Shown one piece after another: positions 6,088-14,896 of a stretch of 19,545 nucleotides of DNA. Numbering within the stretch: the stretch's first letter is position 1; the number at the start of each line of letters is the position of its first letter. The stretch is taken from positions 1 to 19,545 of the forward strand of contig JBBSEZ010000162.1 of the NCBI GenBank assembly GCA_038239195.1, written 5' to 3'. The DNA is from JBBSEZ01 sp038239195. Its GTDB lineage: Bacteria > Planctomycetota > Planctomycetia > Gemmatales > Gemmataceae. The notes beneath the pieces were generated by a model. The model saw only the letters and a list, made by a program, of their open reading frames with translations, had not been told where the DNA came from and did no database searches. Both the position numbers and the translations under genes were made by a program.

Positions 6088-8682
6088 TCAAGGCAGGCGC
6101 AACCAGGGGATGCGCCGCCTCAGGTCCAGGTAGAGCACGAACAACATCAGCCCCAGGATGAACGCCAGCCCGATGTACGTCGCCACCGCGCGCACGTTCT
6201 CCGAGGCCGGCCGGCCGCGCAACTTCTCGTAGATCAGGAAGACCATGTGCCCGCCGTCGAGCAAGGGGATCGGCAGGAAGTTGACCACCGCGAGGTTGAT
6301 GGAAATCATGCCCAGGAACAGCGCGAAGATCGCCAGGTCCTCGCCCGCGAAGTTGAAGGCCTGCGCCGCGATCTCGATCGGGCCGCCCAGGCTCTTCGTC
6401 GAGATGCGCCCGAGCACCAGGCTCGACAGGTTCAGGTAGATCTGCTTCGTCAGCCCGAGGGTGCGGTCGAACCCGAACGTCAGGGCCTCCCACAGCGTGC
6501 TCGCCTTCTGGCGGTGCGTGTCGAGCACGAACACCACGCCGCGCCGGTCCAGAGGCCACTTCTCGTCGGCCACCGCCTCGAGGGCGATCGGCTCCTGCAA
6601 GGCGCCGTCGCGGAAGACCTTCACCTCGAGCTCGGGGTAGTCCACGTGCCCCTGCATCGCCCAGAAATAGTGCGCCCACTGGTCGTAGACGTTCTCGTCC
6701 CCGTCGCGGATCGACTTGATCTTCACCCAGTGGCCCCATTTGCGCTCGGCCGACCGGGTCTTGGTGTCCTCGCGCGAGCGCACCTCGTGGATCACGTCGC
6801 CCTTCTGGATCCCCGCGTTCGCGGCCGGAGAGCCCGACTCCACGTCCTCCACCGTGCTGGTGACGCGGTAGGCGATTCCCAGTTCCGGAATGGCCATCGG
6901 CGACGCGGGATTGTAGGGAGACTCCTCGTCGAAGCGCCAGGTCGCGTCCCAAACGATGGGCGGGAGCTTCCGCTTCTCGGTCTGGTCGCCCTTCGGCGCT
7001 CCCATCACCGTCAAGATCACCGACCACTTGCCGGGATCGGTCCTCTTCTTGTCTCCATAGATTCGCCGCGCCAGCGCGTCCGGCAACCGCACGGGGCCCA
7101 TTTCCTTTTTCGTCAGGTCGAACGCCTCCTCCTTCGCGTAGCGCAGCGCCACGCCGACGATCGTCGAGCCCTTGGCGACGCCCGCCTCTTCCGCCGGAGA
7201 GCCCAGCCGCACCCCCGCAATCTCGCCCATCTTCATGCGCATGCCGAAATCGACGTGGAACGCGGGGGGGACGAGGACGCTCACCAGTTCCCCGTCGTTC
7301 GCCGTCCCTTTCCGGCGGACCCGCACCACGGCGGGCTTCCCGGCCAGCAACTTCATCCGCAGGCGATACTCGAACGGGTCGTGCATCGCGTTGCCTTCGT
7401 GGTCCTTCACCGGCTTGCCGTCCAGCGTCAGGGCGAGGGGGAGCTCCTTGACCTGGAACGGGCCCAGCTTCGGATCGGCCTGCGCGTCCGTGGTGCTGAG
7501 GACGGTATCGCCCCAGTCGAAGCCCTTGCCAGCTTCGACCGTCTCGACCTTGCCGGCGCGGCGCACCTTCAGCGTCATCGGCTTCCCGCCCAGGTGGCGC
7601 AAGCGCCTGCACACTTCGACCCAACCCTGCTCGCCGGGCGGGACGGCCGTCTCCTCCCCGTCCCTGGTCGGATCGCTCGCCTTCTCGACCACGTCGCCCG
7701 GTTGCAGGTCGAAACTGCGGGCGTACCCGGCCGCGCTGCTGTAGTACACGGGCATCTCGCGATCGGCCGCCCGGGGGCTGGGGGGGAGCTTGAGCCGCCT
7801 CGACGGCACGACCCCGATGACGGGCATCATGTCGTTCTCGCCGCGATTCGGCACGATCTCTTTGACGTAATCCTGCCCGTCCCGCCCGCGGAACCCGAAG
7901 GTCTGCGGCGAGGTGGTGCTGCCGAGCGCGACGGCGACCTTCATGTCGTCGAAGTAAGGGCGCTGCATGTTTCCCAGAGAGGTCAGGGCCCAGCCGCTGC
8001 GCACGCCCTGCTCCCAGGCCCGCGAGCCCGCCTCGACCTGCGACACCACGGCGGCGGGCCGCTCGATGCCGCGAAACCGATACACGAACACGAAGGTGAT
8101 GCACCCGAACAGCACGTTCATGATGACGCCGGCCGAGATGATGAACATCCGCTGGCCGACCGTCTTGTTCTTGAACGAGCGCGGGTATTCCTCTTCCTCG
8201 TCGGCCTCGGGCCCTTCGCCGACCATGTTGACGAACCCGCCCAGGGGGATCGCGGCCACCTTGTAGGTCGTCTCGCCGCGCGTGAAACTACAACCCGGCA
8301 GCGCCGGGCCGAAGCCGATGCTGAAGGTCTGCACGTGGACGTCGCACCACTTGGCGGCGACGAAGTGGCCCAACTCGTGAATGAAGATCACGAAGCCCAG
8401 CCCCAGTACGACCATGGCGGCGCGCAAGATGCCGTCGAAGCCAAAGGTGCGGTACAGCCAGCCGGCGAGGAAGAGGCCGATGATCAGATAGGGGCCGTTG
8501 CTGGTCAGCCAGCCGCCCAGGGTGAGCGGTGGGGCTGGGGCGGTCACGTCGGGAGCGCTGAGGGCCGGGGGGCCTGCGGAAGGCGCTCCGCCCGCGCGCG
8601 CGGGGCCGTTGGCAGCCGGCTGTACGTGGCCGGACGAGGGCCTCACGTGGTCTGGACTGTCCGGGTTGTGCGGCTTGTCCAA
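6088..8682 (-). CDS. rseP: RseP-type site-2 intramembrane zinc metalloprotease, enlarged, 864 aa
   Basis: RseP cleaves membrane-bound anti-sigma factors and remnant signal peptides within the membrane. The zinc site HELGH is at residues 102-106, preceded by the hydrophobic VVLGLGFVIFI segment. The second zinc motif NFLPIPLLDGGH is near residue 808, and the final transmembrane segments follow. The protein is almost twice the size of the 450-aa E. coli enzyme. The central region holds several PDZ-like segments (VEAGSRAWEQGVRSGW; RLGSPAEEAGVAKGS; VESGSPAANAGIQKGDVI) with further extracytoplasmic sequence between them. A Pro/Ala-rich N-terminus of about 55 residues precedes the first helix. The start is TTG, chosen because a perfect AGGAGGT (8695-8689) lies 6 nt upstream. 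This start sits inside the 3' end of dxr (40-nt overlap), implying translational coupling, as in the conserved dxr-rseP order. Confidence 0.92.
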   Translation of the reverse strand: MDKPHNPDSPDHVRPSSGHVQPAANGPARAGGAPSAGPPALSAPDVTAPAPPLTLGGWLTSNGPYLIIGLFLAGWLYRTFGFDGILRAAMVVLGLGFVIFIHELGHFVAAKWCDVHVQTFSIGFGPALPGCSFTRGETTYKVAAIPLGGFVNMVGEGPEADEEEEYPRSFKNKTVGQRMFIISAGVIMNVLFGCITFVFVYRFRGIERPAAVVSQVEAGSRAWEQGVRSGWALTSLGNMQRPYFDDMKVAVALGSTTSPQTFGFRGRDGQDYVKEIVPNRGENDMMPVIGVVPSRRLKLPPSPRAADREMPVYYSSAAGYARSFDLQPGDVVEKASDPTRDGEETAVPPGEQGWVEVCRRLRHLGGKPMTLKVRRAGKVETVEAGKGFDWGDTVLSTTDAQADPKLGPFQVKELPLALTLDGKPVKDHEGNAMHDPFEYRLRMKLLAGKPAVVRVRRKGTANDGELVSVLVPPAFHVDFGMRMKMGEIAGVRLGSPAEEAGVAKGSTIVGVALRYAKEEAFDLTKKEMGPVRLPDALARRIYGDKKRTDPGKWSVILTVMGAPKGDQTEKRKLPPIVWDATWRFDEESPYNPASPMAIPELGIAYRVTSTVEDVESGSPAANAGIQKGDVIHEVRSREDTKTRSAERKWGHWVKIKSIRDGDENVYDQWAHYFWAMQGHVDYPELEVKVFRDGALQEPIALEAVADEKWPLDRRGVVFVLDTHRQKASTLWEALTFGFDRTLGLTKQIYLNLSSLVLGRISTKSLGGPIEIAAQAFNFAGEDLAIFALFLGMISINLAVVNFLPIPLLDGGHMVFLIYEKLRGRPASENVRAVATYIGLAFILGLMLFVLYLDLRRRIPWLRLP

Positions 8683-9854
8683 CGGCCTACCTCCTGTCGA
8701 GCCCAGCGATCGCCGGCGCCCAGCTCGGCCAGCGTCGGGGTGGGGCTGTAGTTGTGATGATCGAGCGCCGCCCGGCAGGCGGCGGGAATGTCCAGGAACC
8801 TCAGGTCGCCCTTCAGGAAGCGCCCCACGGCCACCTCGTTGGCGCCGTTCAGCACCGCCCCACAGGTCCCTCCGCGCCTCGCGACCTCCATCCCCAATTG
8901 TAGCGACGGGAAGCTCTCGTGGTCGGGCTGCTCGAAGTGCCAGGCCTTCAGCTCGCGCCAGTCGAGCTTCCGGGCCGGCCCGCGCACGCGCTCCGGATAC
9001 GTCAGCGCGTACTGAATCGGCAGGCGCATGTCCGGCGGGGAGAGCTGGGCAAGGACCGCGCCGTCGCAAAACTCCACGAAAGAGTGGATCACCGATTCGG
9101 GATGGATGATGACGGCCAGGCGCTCGGCCGGCAAGCCGAACAGCCAGCGCGCCTCGATGATCTCGAGGGCCTTGTTCATCAAGGTGGCGGAATCGACCGT
9201 GATCTTCGGCCCCATGCGCCAGGTGGGGTGCTTCAGGGCCTGCTCGACGGTGACGTCCTCCAGTTCGGCGAGGCTGCGTCCCCGGAACGGCCCGCCGCTG
9301 CCCGTGAGCACGAGGCGCTCGACCTCTTCGATCCGGCTGCCTTGCAGCGCCTGAAAGATGGCGCTGTGCTCGCTATCGACGGGGAGCAACCGCCCCCCGC
9401 ACCGGGCGGCCAGCGCCGTGACGAGCTCCCCGGCGAGCACGAGCGTTTCCTTGTTGGCGACGGCGACGGTCTTGCCCGCCTCCAGCGCCGCCCACGTCCC
9501 TTCCAGCCCGGCCGCGCCGACGATGGCGCTCAGCACCACGTCCACCTCGGGGGCTTGCACCATCCGCGCGACGGCGTCGGGCCCGCGCAGCACCTGGCAC
9601 CCGGGCGGCAGGTCGGCGGGGGAAAGGCGCGCGGCGGCCTTGGGGTCGGTGACGGTCACGAAGCGGGGGCGGAAGTGGTGGGCCTGTTCGCAAAGGAGCT
9701 CCACGCGCGAGTGGGCCGTGAGCCCGTGGACTTGCAGCCGGGCCGGGAGGGCAGCGACGACGTCCAGGCAGTTGGTGCCGATGGAGCCGGTGGAACCGAG
9801 CACCACCAGGCGGCGGGGCGCGGTCGGCAGGGCATGGGAGACGTCCGTTGTCAC
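8643..9854 (-). CDS. dxr: 1-deoxy-D-xylulose 5-phosphate reductoisomerase
   Basis: Dxr converts DXP to MEP with NADPH, the first committed step of the non-mevalonate isoprenoid pathway, in the cytoplasm. The NADPH motif VLGSTGSIGTNCLDVV is at residues 18-33, and the NKETLVLAG loop at 134-142. The metal ligands appear as VDSEHS (D160, E162) and NKALE (E231), and SGGPFRG (186-192) and MGPKITVDSA (214-223) are also present. The 403 aa are normal. The start is GTG with AGAAGG 6 nt upstream. The last part overlaps the rseP start by 40 nt. Confidence 0.96.
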   Translation of the reverse strand: MTTDVSHALPTAPRRLVVLGSTGSIGTNCLDVVAALPARLQVHGLTAHSRVELLCEQAHHFRPRFVTVTDPKAAARLSPADLPPGCQVLRGPDAVARMVQAPEVDVVLSAIVGAAGLEGTWAALEAGKTVAVANKETLVLAGELVTALAARCGGRLLPVDSEHSAIFQALQGSRIEEVERLVLTGSGGPFRGRSLAELEDVTVEQALKHPTWRMGPKITVDSATLMNKALEIIEARWLFGLPAERLAVIIHPESVIHSFVEFCDGAVLAQLSPPDMRLPIQYALTYPERVRGPARKLDWRELKAWHFEQPDHESFPSLQLGMEVARRGGTCGAVLNGANEVAVGRFLKGDLRFLDIPAACRAALDHHNYSPTPTLAELGAGDRWARQEVGRWTSRTTRTVQTT

Positions 9855-9906
9855 AGGGTGCCTTCTGTCCTGGCGCGGGGCGGGCCAACGTCTTTAACGA
9901 TTGGGC

Positions 9907-9936
9907 ATTGTAGTCGGGGCTTGCCGTGGGCCGCAA
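9907..9936 (-). promoter_or_regulatory. Predicted promoter of the dxr-rseP operon
   Basis: On the minus strand TTGCGG (9936-9931, weak) is followed after 18 nt by TACAAT (9912-9907, 5/6 match). Transcription would start near 9900, about 45 nt before the dxr GTG. The -10 resembles TAGAAT upstream of the RNase HI gene. Confidence 0.4.
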
Positions 9937-10151
9937 GTTTACTTATTCCTGAAGGGACGCTTCCTGAGAAGTGGACGCTTGCGCGAGGGTGAAAGAGGGG
10001 CTGTCGCGAAGTGAAGTAGAGGACTCCTTCTTTTCATGGCTGTCTCAGCCGCGGCAAGGAATGGGGGGTAGGCCAAGAGAAAAGACGTGAAAGCACCAAG
10101 ATCCCGGCCGGGCTTGGCGTCCCGCTCACGGAGCCACACGCTGTCGCCTGC
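9937..10151. other. Intergenic region between the WD40 gene and dxr
   Basis: No gene is supported. The one 66-codon minus-strand frame here is rich in Arg/Lys/Pro, has no ribosome-binding site and shows no family resemblance. No strong terminator hairpin was found after the WD40 gene stop. Confidence 0.4.
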
Positions 10152-11315
10152 TCATTTGAGAGCCTTCGGAGCACGAAGGTCCCAAAGTCTGATGTCCCGC
10201 TGCGCCGACTTCCCAGGCAGCGGCGATTTCGAGGAGTAGGTGGCCAGCGTTGTCCCGTCTGGAGAAAGGGCGAGGCGTTCGTGACGAGCGAGATGGCCTT
10301 CCTTCCGAAACGGGTCGCCGCGGATTCGGTCAGGGGTTGGCGCCCACAAAAAGATGCCCCAGTTCACCCCTCCACCCGCAATCACAAGCTCCTTGTCTCC
10401 GGGCAGGAAGGCGAGGTGAGACGGCATCACAGTGAATTCGCGAGCGCGCAGGTCCACAAAATTCCGCACCTTCCCACTGTCGCGGTCCCAAACCACGACG
10501 CGAGCGTCTCTGTTTGCGGCGGCGACCTGCCGCCCGTCCGATGAAATGGCAACGGTCGTAAGAGCGTGGCCTTTGCGCAGTGTCGGCTTCGCCCCGAGTC
10601 GGTGGACGGTGGTGGACCAGAGCCGCTTGCGTGTGCGGAGGTTCCAGACGAGCACCTCGCCGTCGCTGTGCCCCGTCACGAGCCACTTCCCGTCCTTCGA
10701 CATCGCAAGCCGGACGGTCCGCCCGATCCCCTTGAGTTCCCCGATCATCTTGCCGGTGGATAGGTCGTAGAAGGCGGCTGGGGCAGACTGGTCCATCACA
10801 ATCAGCGTCTTGCTGTCCGGCGTGATGGCCGCGTCCCCGCTCACCCGCCCGGGGGGCAGATCGATCTTAAGCCGAGGTTTCTTCGATGGAAGATCCCAGA
10901 CTTCGACAACCCACGCATGCGGAGGGCCCGAACAGGATGAGACAAGTGACTTTCCATCGGGTGTGAACGCAAGGAGCCATCCGGGGGAACTTGTCTGGGA
11001 GATGAATTTGGCCAACTCTTTGCCCGTTTGCACTTCCCAAAGGCGAACGGAGGCACGCCTATCCTCATGGTCGGCCCCCAGGCTCGCAAGCATTTTCCCG
11101 TCCGGGGAGAAAGCAATCTGGTTGACGTAACCCTTGGGGAGCGTGAAAGCACGATCAATCGGGGCCTGGGCAGGAGCGCTGCCGAAAGTGGCGAGCCAGA
11201 GACTCACGAGGAGCCAAGGGAGGACGCTGTTCCGACAGGGCCAGACGCCCGCGCAAACCGTCGATTTCCGATTGGCCAGCGAAAGAAGGACCATATCTGG
11301 ACCAGAGAGATTCAT
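10152..11315 (-). CDS. Exported WD40-like beta-propeller protein, 387 aa
   Basis: Seven consecutive blade-like repeats can be read: IAFSPDGKMLASLG..VRLWEVQTGK, LAFTPDGKSLVSS..VEVWDLPSKK, AAITPDSKTLIV..FYDLSTGK, LAMSKDGKWLVTG..VLVWNLRTRK, VAISSDGRQVAAA..VVVWDRDSGK, LAFLPGDKELVIA..IFLWAP, LALSPDGTTLATY..IRLWDLRAPK. They make one complete seven-bladed propeller, probably a binding scaffold. The start is the ATG with AGGAGAGAGG immediately upstream, in preference to an ATG 15 codons earlier. An N-terminal hydrophobic stretch (about residues 33-51, LPWLLVSLWLATFGSAPAQA) is a signal peptide or anchor; a start at the in-frame Met 8 is also possible. The gene is less GC-rich than its housekeeping neighbours. 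Ligand and role are unknown. Confidence 0.82.
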   Translation of the reverse strand: MNLSGPDMVLLSLANRKSTVCAGVWPCRNSVLPWLLVSLWLATFGSAPAQAPIDRAFTLPKGYVNQIAFSPDGKMLASLGADHEDRRASVRLWEVQTGKELAKFISQTSSPGWLLAFTPDGKSLVSSCSGPPHAWVVEVWDLPSKKPRLKIDLPPGRVSGDAAITPDSKTLIVMDQSAPAAFYDLSTGKMIGELKGIGRTVRLAMSKDGKWLVTGHSDGEVLVWNLRTRKRLWSTTVHRLGAKPTLRKGHALTTVAISSDGRQVAAANRDARVVVWDRDSGKVRNFVDLRAREFTVMPSHLAFLPGDKELVIAGGGVNWGIFLWAPTPDRIRGDPFRKEGHLARHERLALSPDGTTLATYSSKSPLPGKSAQRDIRLWDLRAPKALK

Positions 11316-11543
11316 CCTCTCTCCTTCTACCTTCAGTTTTACCCGCCCTGAGAAAACCACTGGGAAACTTGGGAAATACTGGACAAGAGATGAGGTAATG
11401 ATTCTGCCCGAGGAAAGGGTGACGGCCCTCGATCATCATGTGAGCCACCTGAGCGGTGAGTGGCCCCAGGCGCAGCAACTCGCGAGGGCCGATCATCAGC
11501 AGCGCTGGCCGAAACGACGATCAAGGCCAGATGATCGATGGCG
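11316..11543. other. Gap between the Ig-like protein gene and the WD40 gene
   Basis: No gene is seen. GATCATC occurs at 11491-11497, its complement GATGATC at 11530-11536, and GATCATC again near 11432. The first pair encloses the inverted repeat listed separately. The promoter of the WD40 gene should be here, but no convincing -35/-10 pair was found. Confidence 0.35.
11491..11536 (-). terminator. Possible structured terminator after the Ig-like protein gene
   Basis: Two nested inverted repeats start about 8 nt beyond the stop codon on the minus strand: outer GATCAT / ATGATC and inner CTGGCC / GGCCAG with a 14-nt loop; one side has an 8-nt bulge. No T-tract is present. It may be a weak terminator or stabilising structure. 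Confidence 0.3.
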
Positions 11544-14027
11544 TCAGGTGCCAACCATCTGCGTCAGGGGGGAGGACGTACTCCCGAGGAAGGTGTCGTC
11601 CCCGCTGTAGACCGCCGCGATCTGATGGCTGCCCGAGGCCAGCCCCGCCGTGGTGAAGCTGGCCGTGGTCCCCATCATCCCGGGCGTCAGGGTGCCCGTG
11701 CCCAGCAGGATGTCCCCGTCGTAGAAACTAACCGTCCCCGTCGGAGCCCCGCCCATCATGCCGGAGACCATCGCCGTGAACGTGACGGCCTGCCCCAGCG
11801 CCGAGTAGTTCTGGCTGGAGGAGGCCCACGTCATCGTCACCGCCTGCTGCACCGTCTGCGTCAGCGGCGTGGACGTGCTTCCGGCGTAGGTGTCGTCGCC
11901 GTTGTAGACCGCCGTGATCTGGTGGCTGCCCAAGGCCAAGCCCGAACTTGTGAAGCTGGCGGTGGCCCCCATCATCCCGGGCGTCAGGGCGACCGTGCCG
12001 AGCAAGGTCGTGCCGTCGTAGAAGCTGACCGTCCCCGTCGGGCTGGTGAGCATCCCGCCGGAAACTGTCGCGGTGAAGGTGACCGCCTGCCCCGGCGCCG
12101 TGTTACCTTGGTTGGAGACAACCCACGCTGAGGTGGGCGAGAGAACAACCAAGACGTTTCTTTGGAGGGCGAGGGACTGAACGTCGGGAACGACGCTGTA
12201 GCCAGCAGGCAGGGATGCGAAGGTACCGCCAACACCGCCGACCGCCAAGAGGAAGTCGTAAGGCACCCCTGCCGGAGGGAGGTAGCCCAGCAAGAGGTCA
12301 AGGGCCAACGTCCCAGACACGGAGGCGCTCCCGTTGACTTGCAACTCGCCCCAAGCGTTGGCACCCCTTGCCTGCACGTCCAGGGTGGCGTTCGCCTGTT
12401 GCGTGTAGTCGCCCGAAACCTCCAAAACAAGGGAACCCATGTCCGAGCCAATGACCACCGTTCCACCACTCGAGGCGAGGTCTCCGTCAATCATGCCTCC
12501 CCCGAACAAAATGCCCCCCGCCAGGGTGTAGATTTGGCCCGAATCCAACGAGATCGTGCCTCCAGCCAGCCGCGTAATGCCGCCGCCGCCTTGAGTCAGG
12601 CCAAACTTGAAACTCATGCCCAGGCCATTGAGCAACAATTCTCCCATTGTGTTGACGGACACCTCGAAACGGGTGGGATCCCCGGCGGTCTTCGTGAGCA
12701 CCCCAAGGCCGCCCGGCCCAGCATCATTCAAGAAGGTTGATTGGGCGCCGAGGGTTGAAGCGTTAAGCACCTTGCTGTCCGTCCGCATCTCAAACGTGCC
12801 GAAGTTGTCGAAGGTACTGCTGTCCATCAAGATGTTGTCGCCTTGCCAGGTCGCCTGCCCGTAGTTTTTCAGGGTGGCGTTCGACAGCTTCTTCTCACTC
12901 CCGGCGAGGATCGTCATCGACCCAAGTACGTTGAGCGGCCCCTCGATCTCACCACCCATCCAGGTGAAGGCCCCGTTCAAGTTCCAGCCGCCGGACAGAC
13001 TGCCCCCTTCCATCTGGAGCCTGGGACTGACCCCCAGCGGCACTCCCGCCGTGGACGCGACCTCAGCATCCCCAGTCATTTTCAACAAGCCTGAACCGTT
13101 GAAGGCGGTGCCAATATTAAGTGTGAATGGAGCAGGGAGGCCAGGAGGGGCGGTAAAGGTGAGTGTGGCGTTCGCATCGATTTGGAATGGGGCTGCGCTG
13201 CTCAACGTGCCCCGGCTGAAACTGAGGGTTCCACTTTTAACCCAAGTTTGGAACCCAGTATTGATGAACTCAACACGGAGGAAGGATGTCTGACCTGGGG
13301 TTACCTCCTTGACGAGTTGACCCATGCCCACGTTTTCAAAGCGATCCCCGGGTACCGCACCCAGAACTTGCCCGAAGGTCTGGTCGCACTGGATGTCAAA
13401 CAGCCCACTATTAACGACCGTAGACGCCGGCGCACCGATGTCGCCCCCGATCCAGTTAGTCCGCCCACGATTCAGGAGTTCAGTGGAGGCGAGCGTGACG
13501 GGGGCACTAATCGTCAGAGTGGACCCCACATCGATTGTCACCTGAGCAACCCCGATGAAGACCGGGTTGCTCGCCACCAACATAGAGCCGGAACCGCCCG
13601 GACCAGAAACAAGAACCGCACCATTGCCGTCAATTCTCCCCCCAGCAAACGTATAATCTGGGGTGGTTAGGACAAAAGTCGAATCGACTATGATGTCTTG
13701 GGCTAGCTGTAACAGTTCAGTTGAAACGGTGAAATTTCTGCGAAGTGTGATGTCGCCCCCGTAAGAAGGGAGAATATCGAGGTTTGCTACCCCGGCTGGC
13801 GCGAGAGGATCGATCACCACGGGGGCAATACCGGCGTTGAAAACAGCGGTATCAACGAGAGCAGGGACATTCCCACCAATCCAGTTGCCTGCCGTACTCC
13901 AGAGGTTATCGACTGCTCCCGTCCATGCGACCACAGCCAACACCAGGCGGTCCTCCAACGGTTCCACCCGCGGTCGGAAACAGGTTGGCGTGCGACTCCG
14001 AGAGTTCCTCTGCCGACGGAAGAACAT
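11544..14027 (-). CDS. Large exported surface protein with LEDRL N-terminus and two Ig-like repeats, 827 aa
   Basis: The N-terminus is basic and carries VEPLEDRLVLAV (residues 21-32), like the LEPR-type signal of giant planctomycete surface proteins. WTGAVDNLWSTAGNW (35-49), typical of autotransporter-like and beta-helix proteins, follows. Residues about 50-600 are repetitive beta-strand sequence with many GG, NFGTF and LLNGLG turns, probably a beta-solenoid. The last about 190 residues are two Big_3-like Ig domains, each reading GQAVTFTA.VSG..PTGTVSFYDG..LLG..SFT..GL..GSHQI.AVY.GDDT..GST. Each contains an unusual PGMMG turn. The protein ends right after the second domain. The second of two close ATGs is chosen because AAGG lies about 6 nt upstream; ATG 14033 is the alternative. 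It is probably a cell-surface or matrix protein. Confidence 0.8.
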   Translation of the reverse strand: MFFRRQRNSRSRTPTCFRPRVEPLEDRLVLAVVAWTGAVDNLWSTAGNWIGGNVPALVDTAVFNAGIAPVVIDPLAPAGVANLDILPSYGGDITLRRNFTVSTELLQLAQDIIVDSTFVLTTPDYTFAGGRIDGNGAVLVSGPGGSGSMLVASNPVFIGVAQVTIDVGSTLTISAPVTLASTELLNRGRTNWIGGDIGAPASTVVNSGLFDIQCDQTFGQVLGAVPGDRFENVGMGQLVKEVTPGQTSFLRVEFINTGFQTWVKSGTLSFSRGTLSSAAPFQIDANATLTFTAPPGLPAPFTLNIGTAFNGSGLLKMTGDAEVASTAGVPLGVSPRLQMEGGSLSGGWNLNGAFTWMGGEIEGPLNVLGSMTILAGSEKKLSNATLKNYGQATWQGDNILMDSSTFDNFGTFEMRTDSKVLNASTLGAQSTFLNDAGPGGLGVLTKTAGDPTRFEVSVNTMGELLLNGLGMSFKFGLTQGGGGITRLAGGTISLDSGQIYTLAGGILFGGGMIDGDLASSGGTVVIGSDMGSLVLEVSGDYTQQANATLDVQARGANAWGELQVNGSASVSGTLALDLLLGYLPPAGVPYDFLLAVGGVGGTFASLPAGYSVVPDVQSLALQRNVLVVLSPTSAWVVSNQGNTAPGQAVTFTATVSGGMLTSPTGTVSFYDGTTLLGTVALTPGMMGATASFTSSGLALGSHQITAVYNGDDTYAGSTSTPLTQTVQQAVTMTWASSSQNYSALGQAVTFTAMVSGMMGGAPTGTVSFYDGDILLGTGTLTPGMMGTTASFTTAGLASGSHQIAAVYSGDDTFLGSTSSPLTQMVGT

Positions 14028-14087
14028 AAGCATCCTTTGATCGACAAGTGGTGAGGGTAGCGCAACATGGCACAGCTTTGTGGGAAT

Positions 14088-14115
14088 ATTATCTTCGGAA
14101 AACAGGTAAAGTCAA
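14088..14115 (-). promoter_or_regulatory. Predicted strong promoter of the Ig-like surface protein gene
   Basis: On the minus strand TTGACT (14115-14110, 5/6 match) is followed after 16 nt by GATAAT (14093-14088, 5/6). It lies in an AT-rich patch, with a start site expected near 14080 and a leader of about 50 nt. This is the best-matching promoter in the window. Confidence 0.55.
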
Positions 14116-14221
14116 GAGTGCGAGAGGATAATTCTTAAGTTAATGTTCCCGATGCCCCTCAGCTCGGGAGCAGGTGGCCTGGACAATATCGCCTACCGCC
14201 CTCCGTGAGGAGGCCTTGCCC

Positions 14222-14731
14222 GTGGACGTCCCCCCGCTCGAAGTCCCGCTCGCCGATCCGCGCCACCCGTTCCACGTCTATCACCTGGAACAGGCGCTCG
14301 AAGAAGCCGAGATCGCCTACGCCGAGGAGGAGGTCCCCGTCGGGGCCGTCATCGTCTCCTTCGAGCAAGGCATAATCGCCCGGGCGCACAACCAGCGCGA
14401 GCGCCTCCACGACCCCACGGCGCACGCCGAGATGATCGCCATCACCCAGGCCGCCAACGCTCTGCGCTCCTGGCGCCTCGACAACTGCGTCCTCTACGTG
14501 ACCCTGGAGCCCTGCCCCATGTGCGCCGGCGCCATCGTGCAGGCCCGCTTGCCCCTCGTCGTGTACGGCTGCACAGACCCCAAGGCGGGCGCGTGCGAGA
14601 CGCTCTATCGGATCACCGACGACGCCCGGCTCAACCATCGGGCGCGCGTGGTGGGGGGCGTCCTGGCGGAGCGGTGTGCGGAACTGCTGCGCTCGTTCTT
14701 CCAGGATCGCCGGGCGGAGGGGAAGAAATGA
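14222..14731 (+). CDS. tadA: tRNA-specific adenosine deaminase TadA
   Basis: TadA deaminates A34 of tRNA-Arg(ACG) to inosine. The zinc/catalytic motif HAE (H68, E70) and PCPMC (C98, C101) are intact, and the context LYVTLEPCPMCAGAIVQARL is typical of TadA rather than cytosine deaminases. GAVIV and HNQRE match the substrate-binding region. I chose the GTG at 14222 because a strong GAGGAGG lies 8 nt upstream; it gives 169 aa. A GTG at 14174 would add 16 residues with a weaker site. Guanine or other nucleobase deaminase activity cannot be excluded. It diverges from the surface protein gene. Confidence 0.9.
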   Translation: MDVPPLEVPLADPRHPFHVYHLEQALEEAEIAYAEEEVPVGAVIVSFEQGIIARAHNQRERLHDPTAHAEMIAITQAANALRSWRLDNCVLYVTLEPCPMCAGAIVQARLPLVVYGCTDPKAGACETLYRITDDARLNHRARVVGGVLAERCAELLRSFFQDRRAEGKK

Positions 14732-14819
14732 GGGCGTAGGACGGGCCAGCCTGTCGCACGTGGCGCCATCGCCCCAGCCGTTCGAGCCCTTCTCATCCGG
14801 GGCCTGCCCAATCGGCGCC

Positions 14820-14835
14820 GAACGGCGCGCCGTTC
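14820..14835. promoter_or_regulatory. 16-bp perfect palindrome upstream of the propeller gene
   Basis: GAACGGCG and CGCCGTTC abut without a spacer. The site ends 61 nt before the propeller gene ATG and about 12 nt before a TGGTACGAT resembling an extended -10 (14846-14853), so it overlies the expected -35. It could be an operator for a dimeric repressor. A short terminator hairpin for tadA is the alternative. Confidence 0.35.
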
Positions 14836-14896
14836 CCCCGAACGTGGTACGATGCAAGCGTGGCGGTCTGCTCGCGGACAGGCGGAGAATGACACC

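Noticed and set aside
6247..8751. Long plus-strand open frame of 834 codons opposite rseP
   Set aside because: It is the complement of the RseP reading frame. High GC3 removes stops on the opposite strand; its composition (His/Arg/Leu-rich) is typical of shadow frames.
9939..10139. 66-codon minus-strand frame upstream of dxr
   Set aside because: No ribosome site, composition typical of random GC-rich DNA, and it overlaps nothing conserved.
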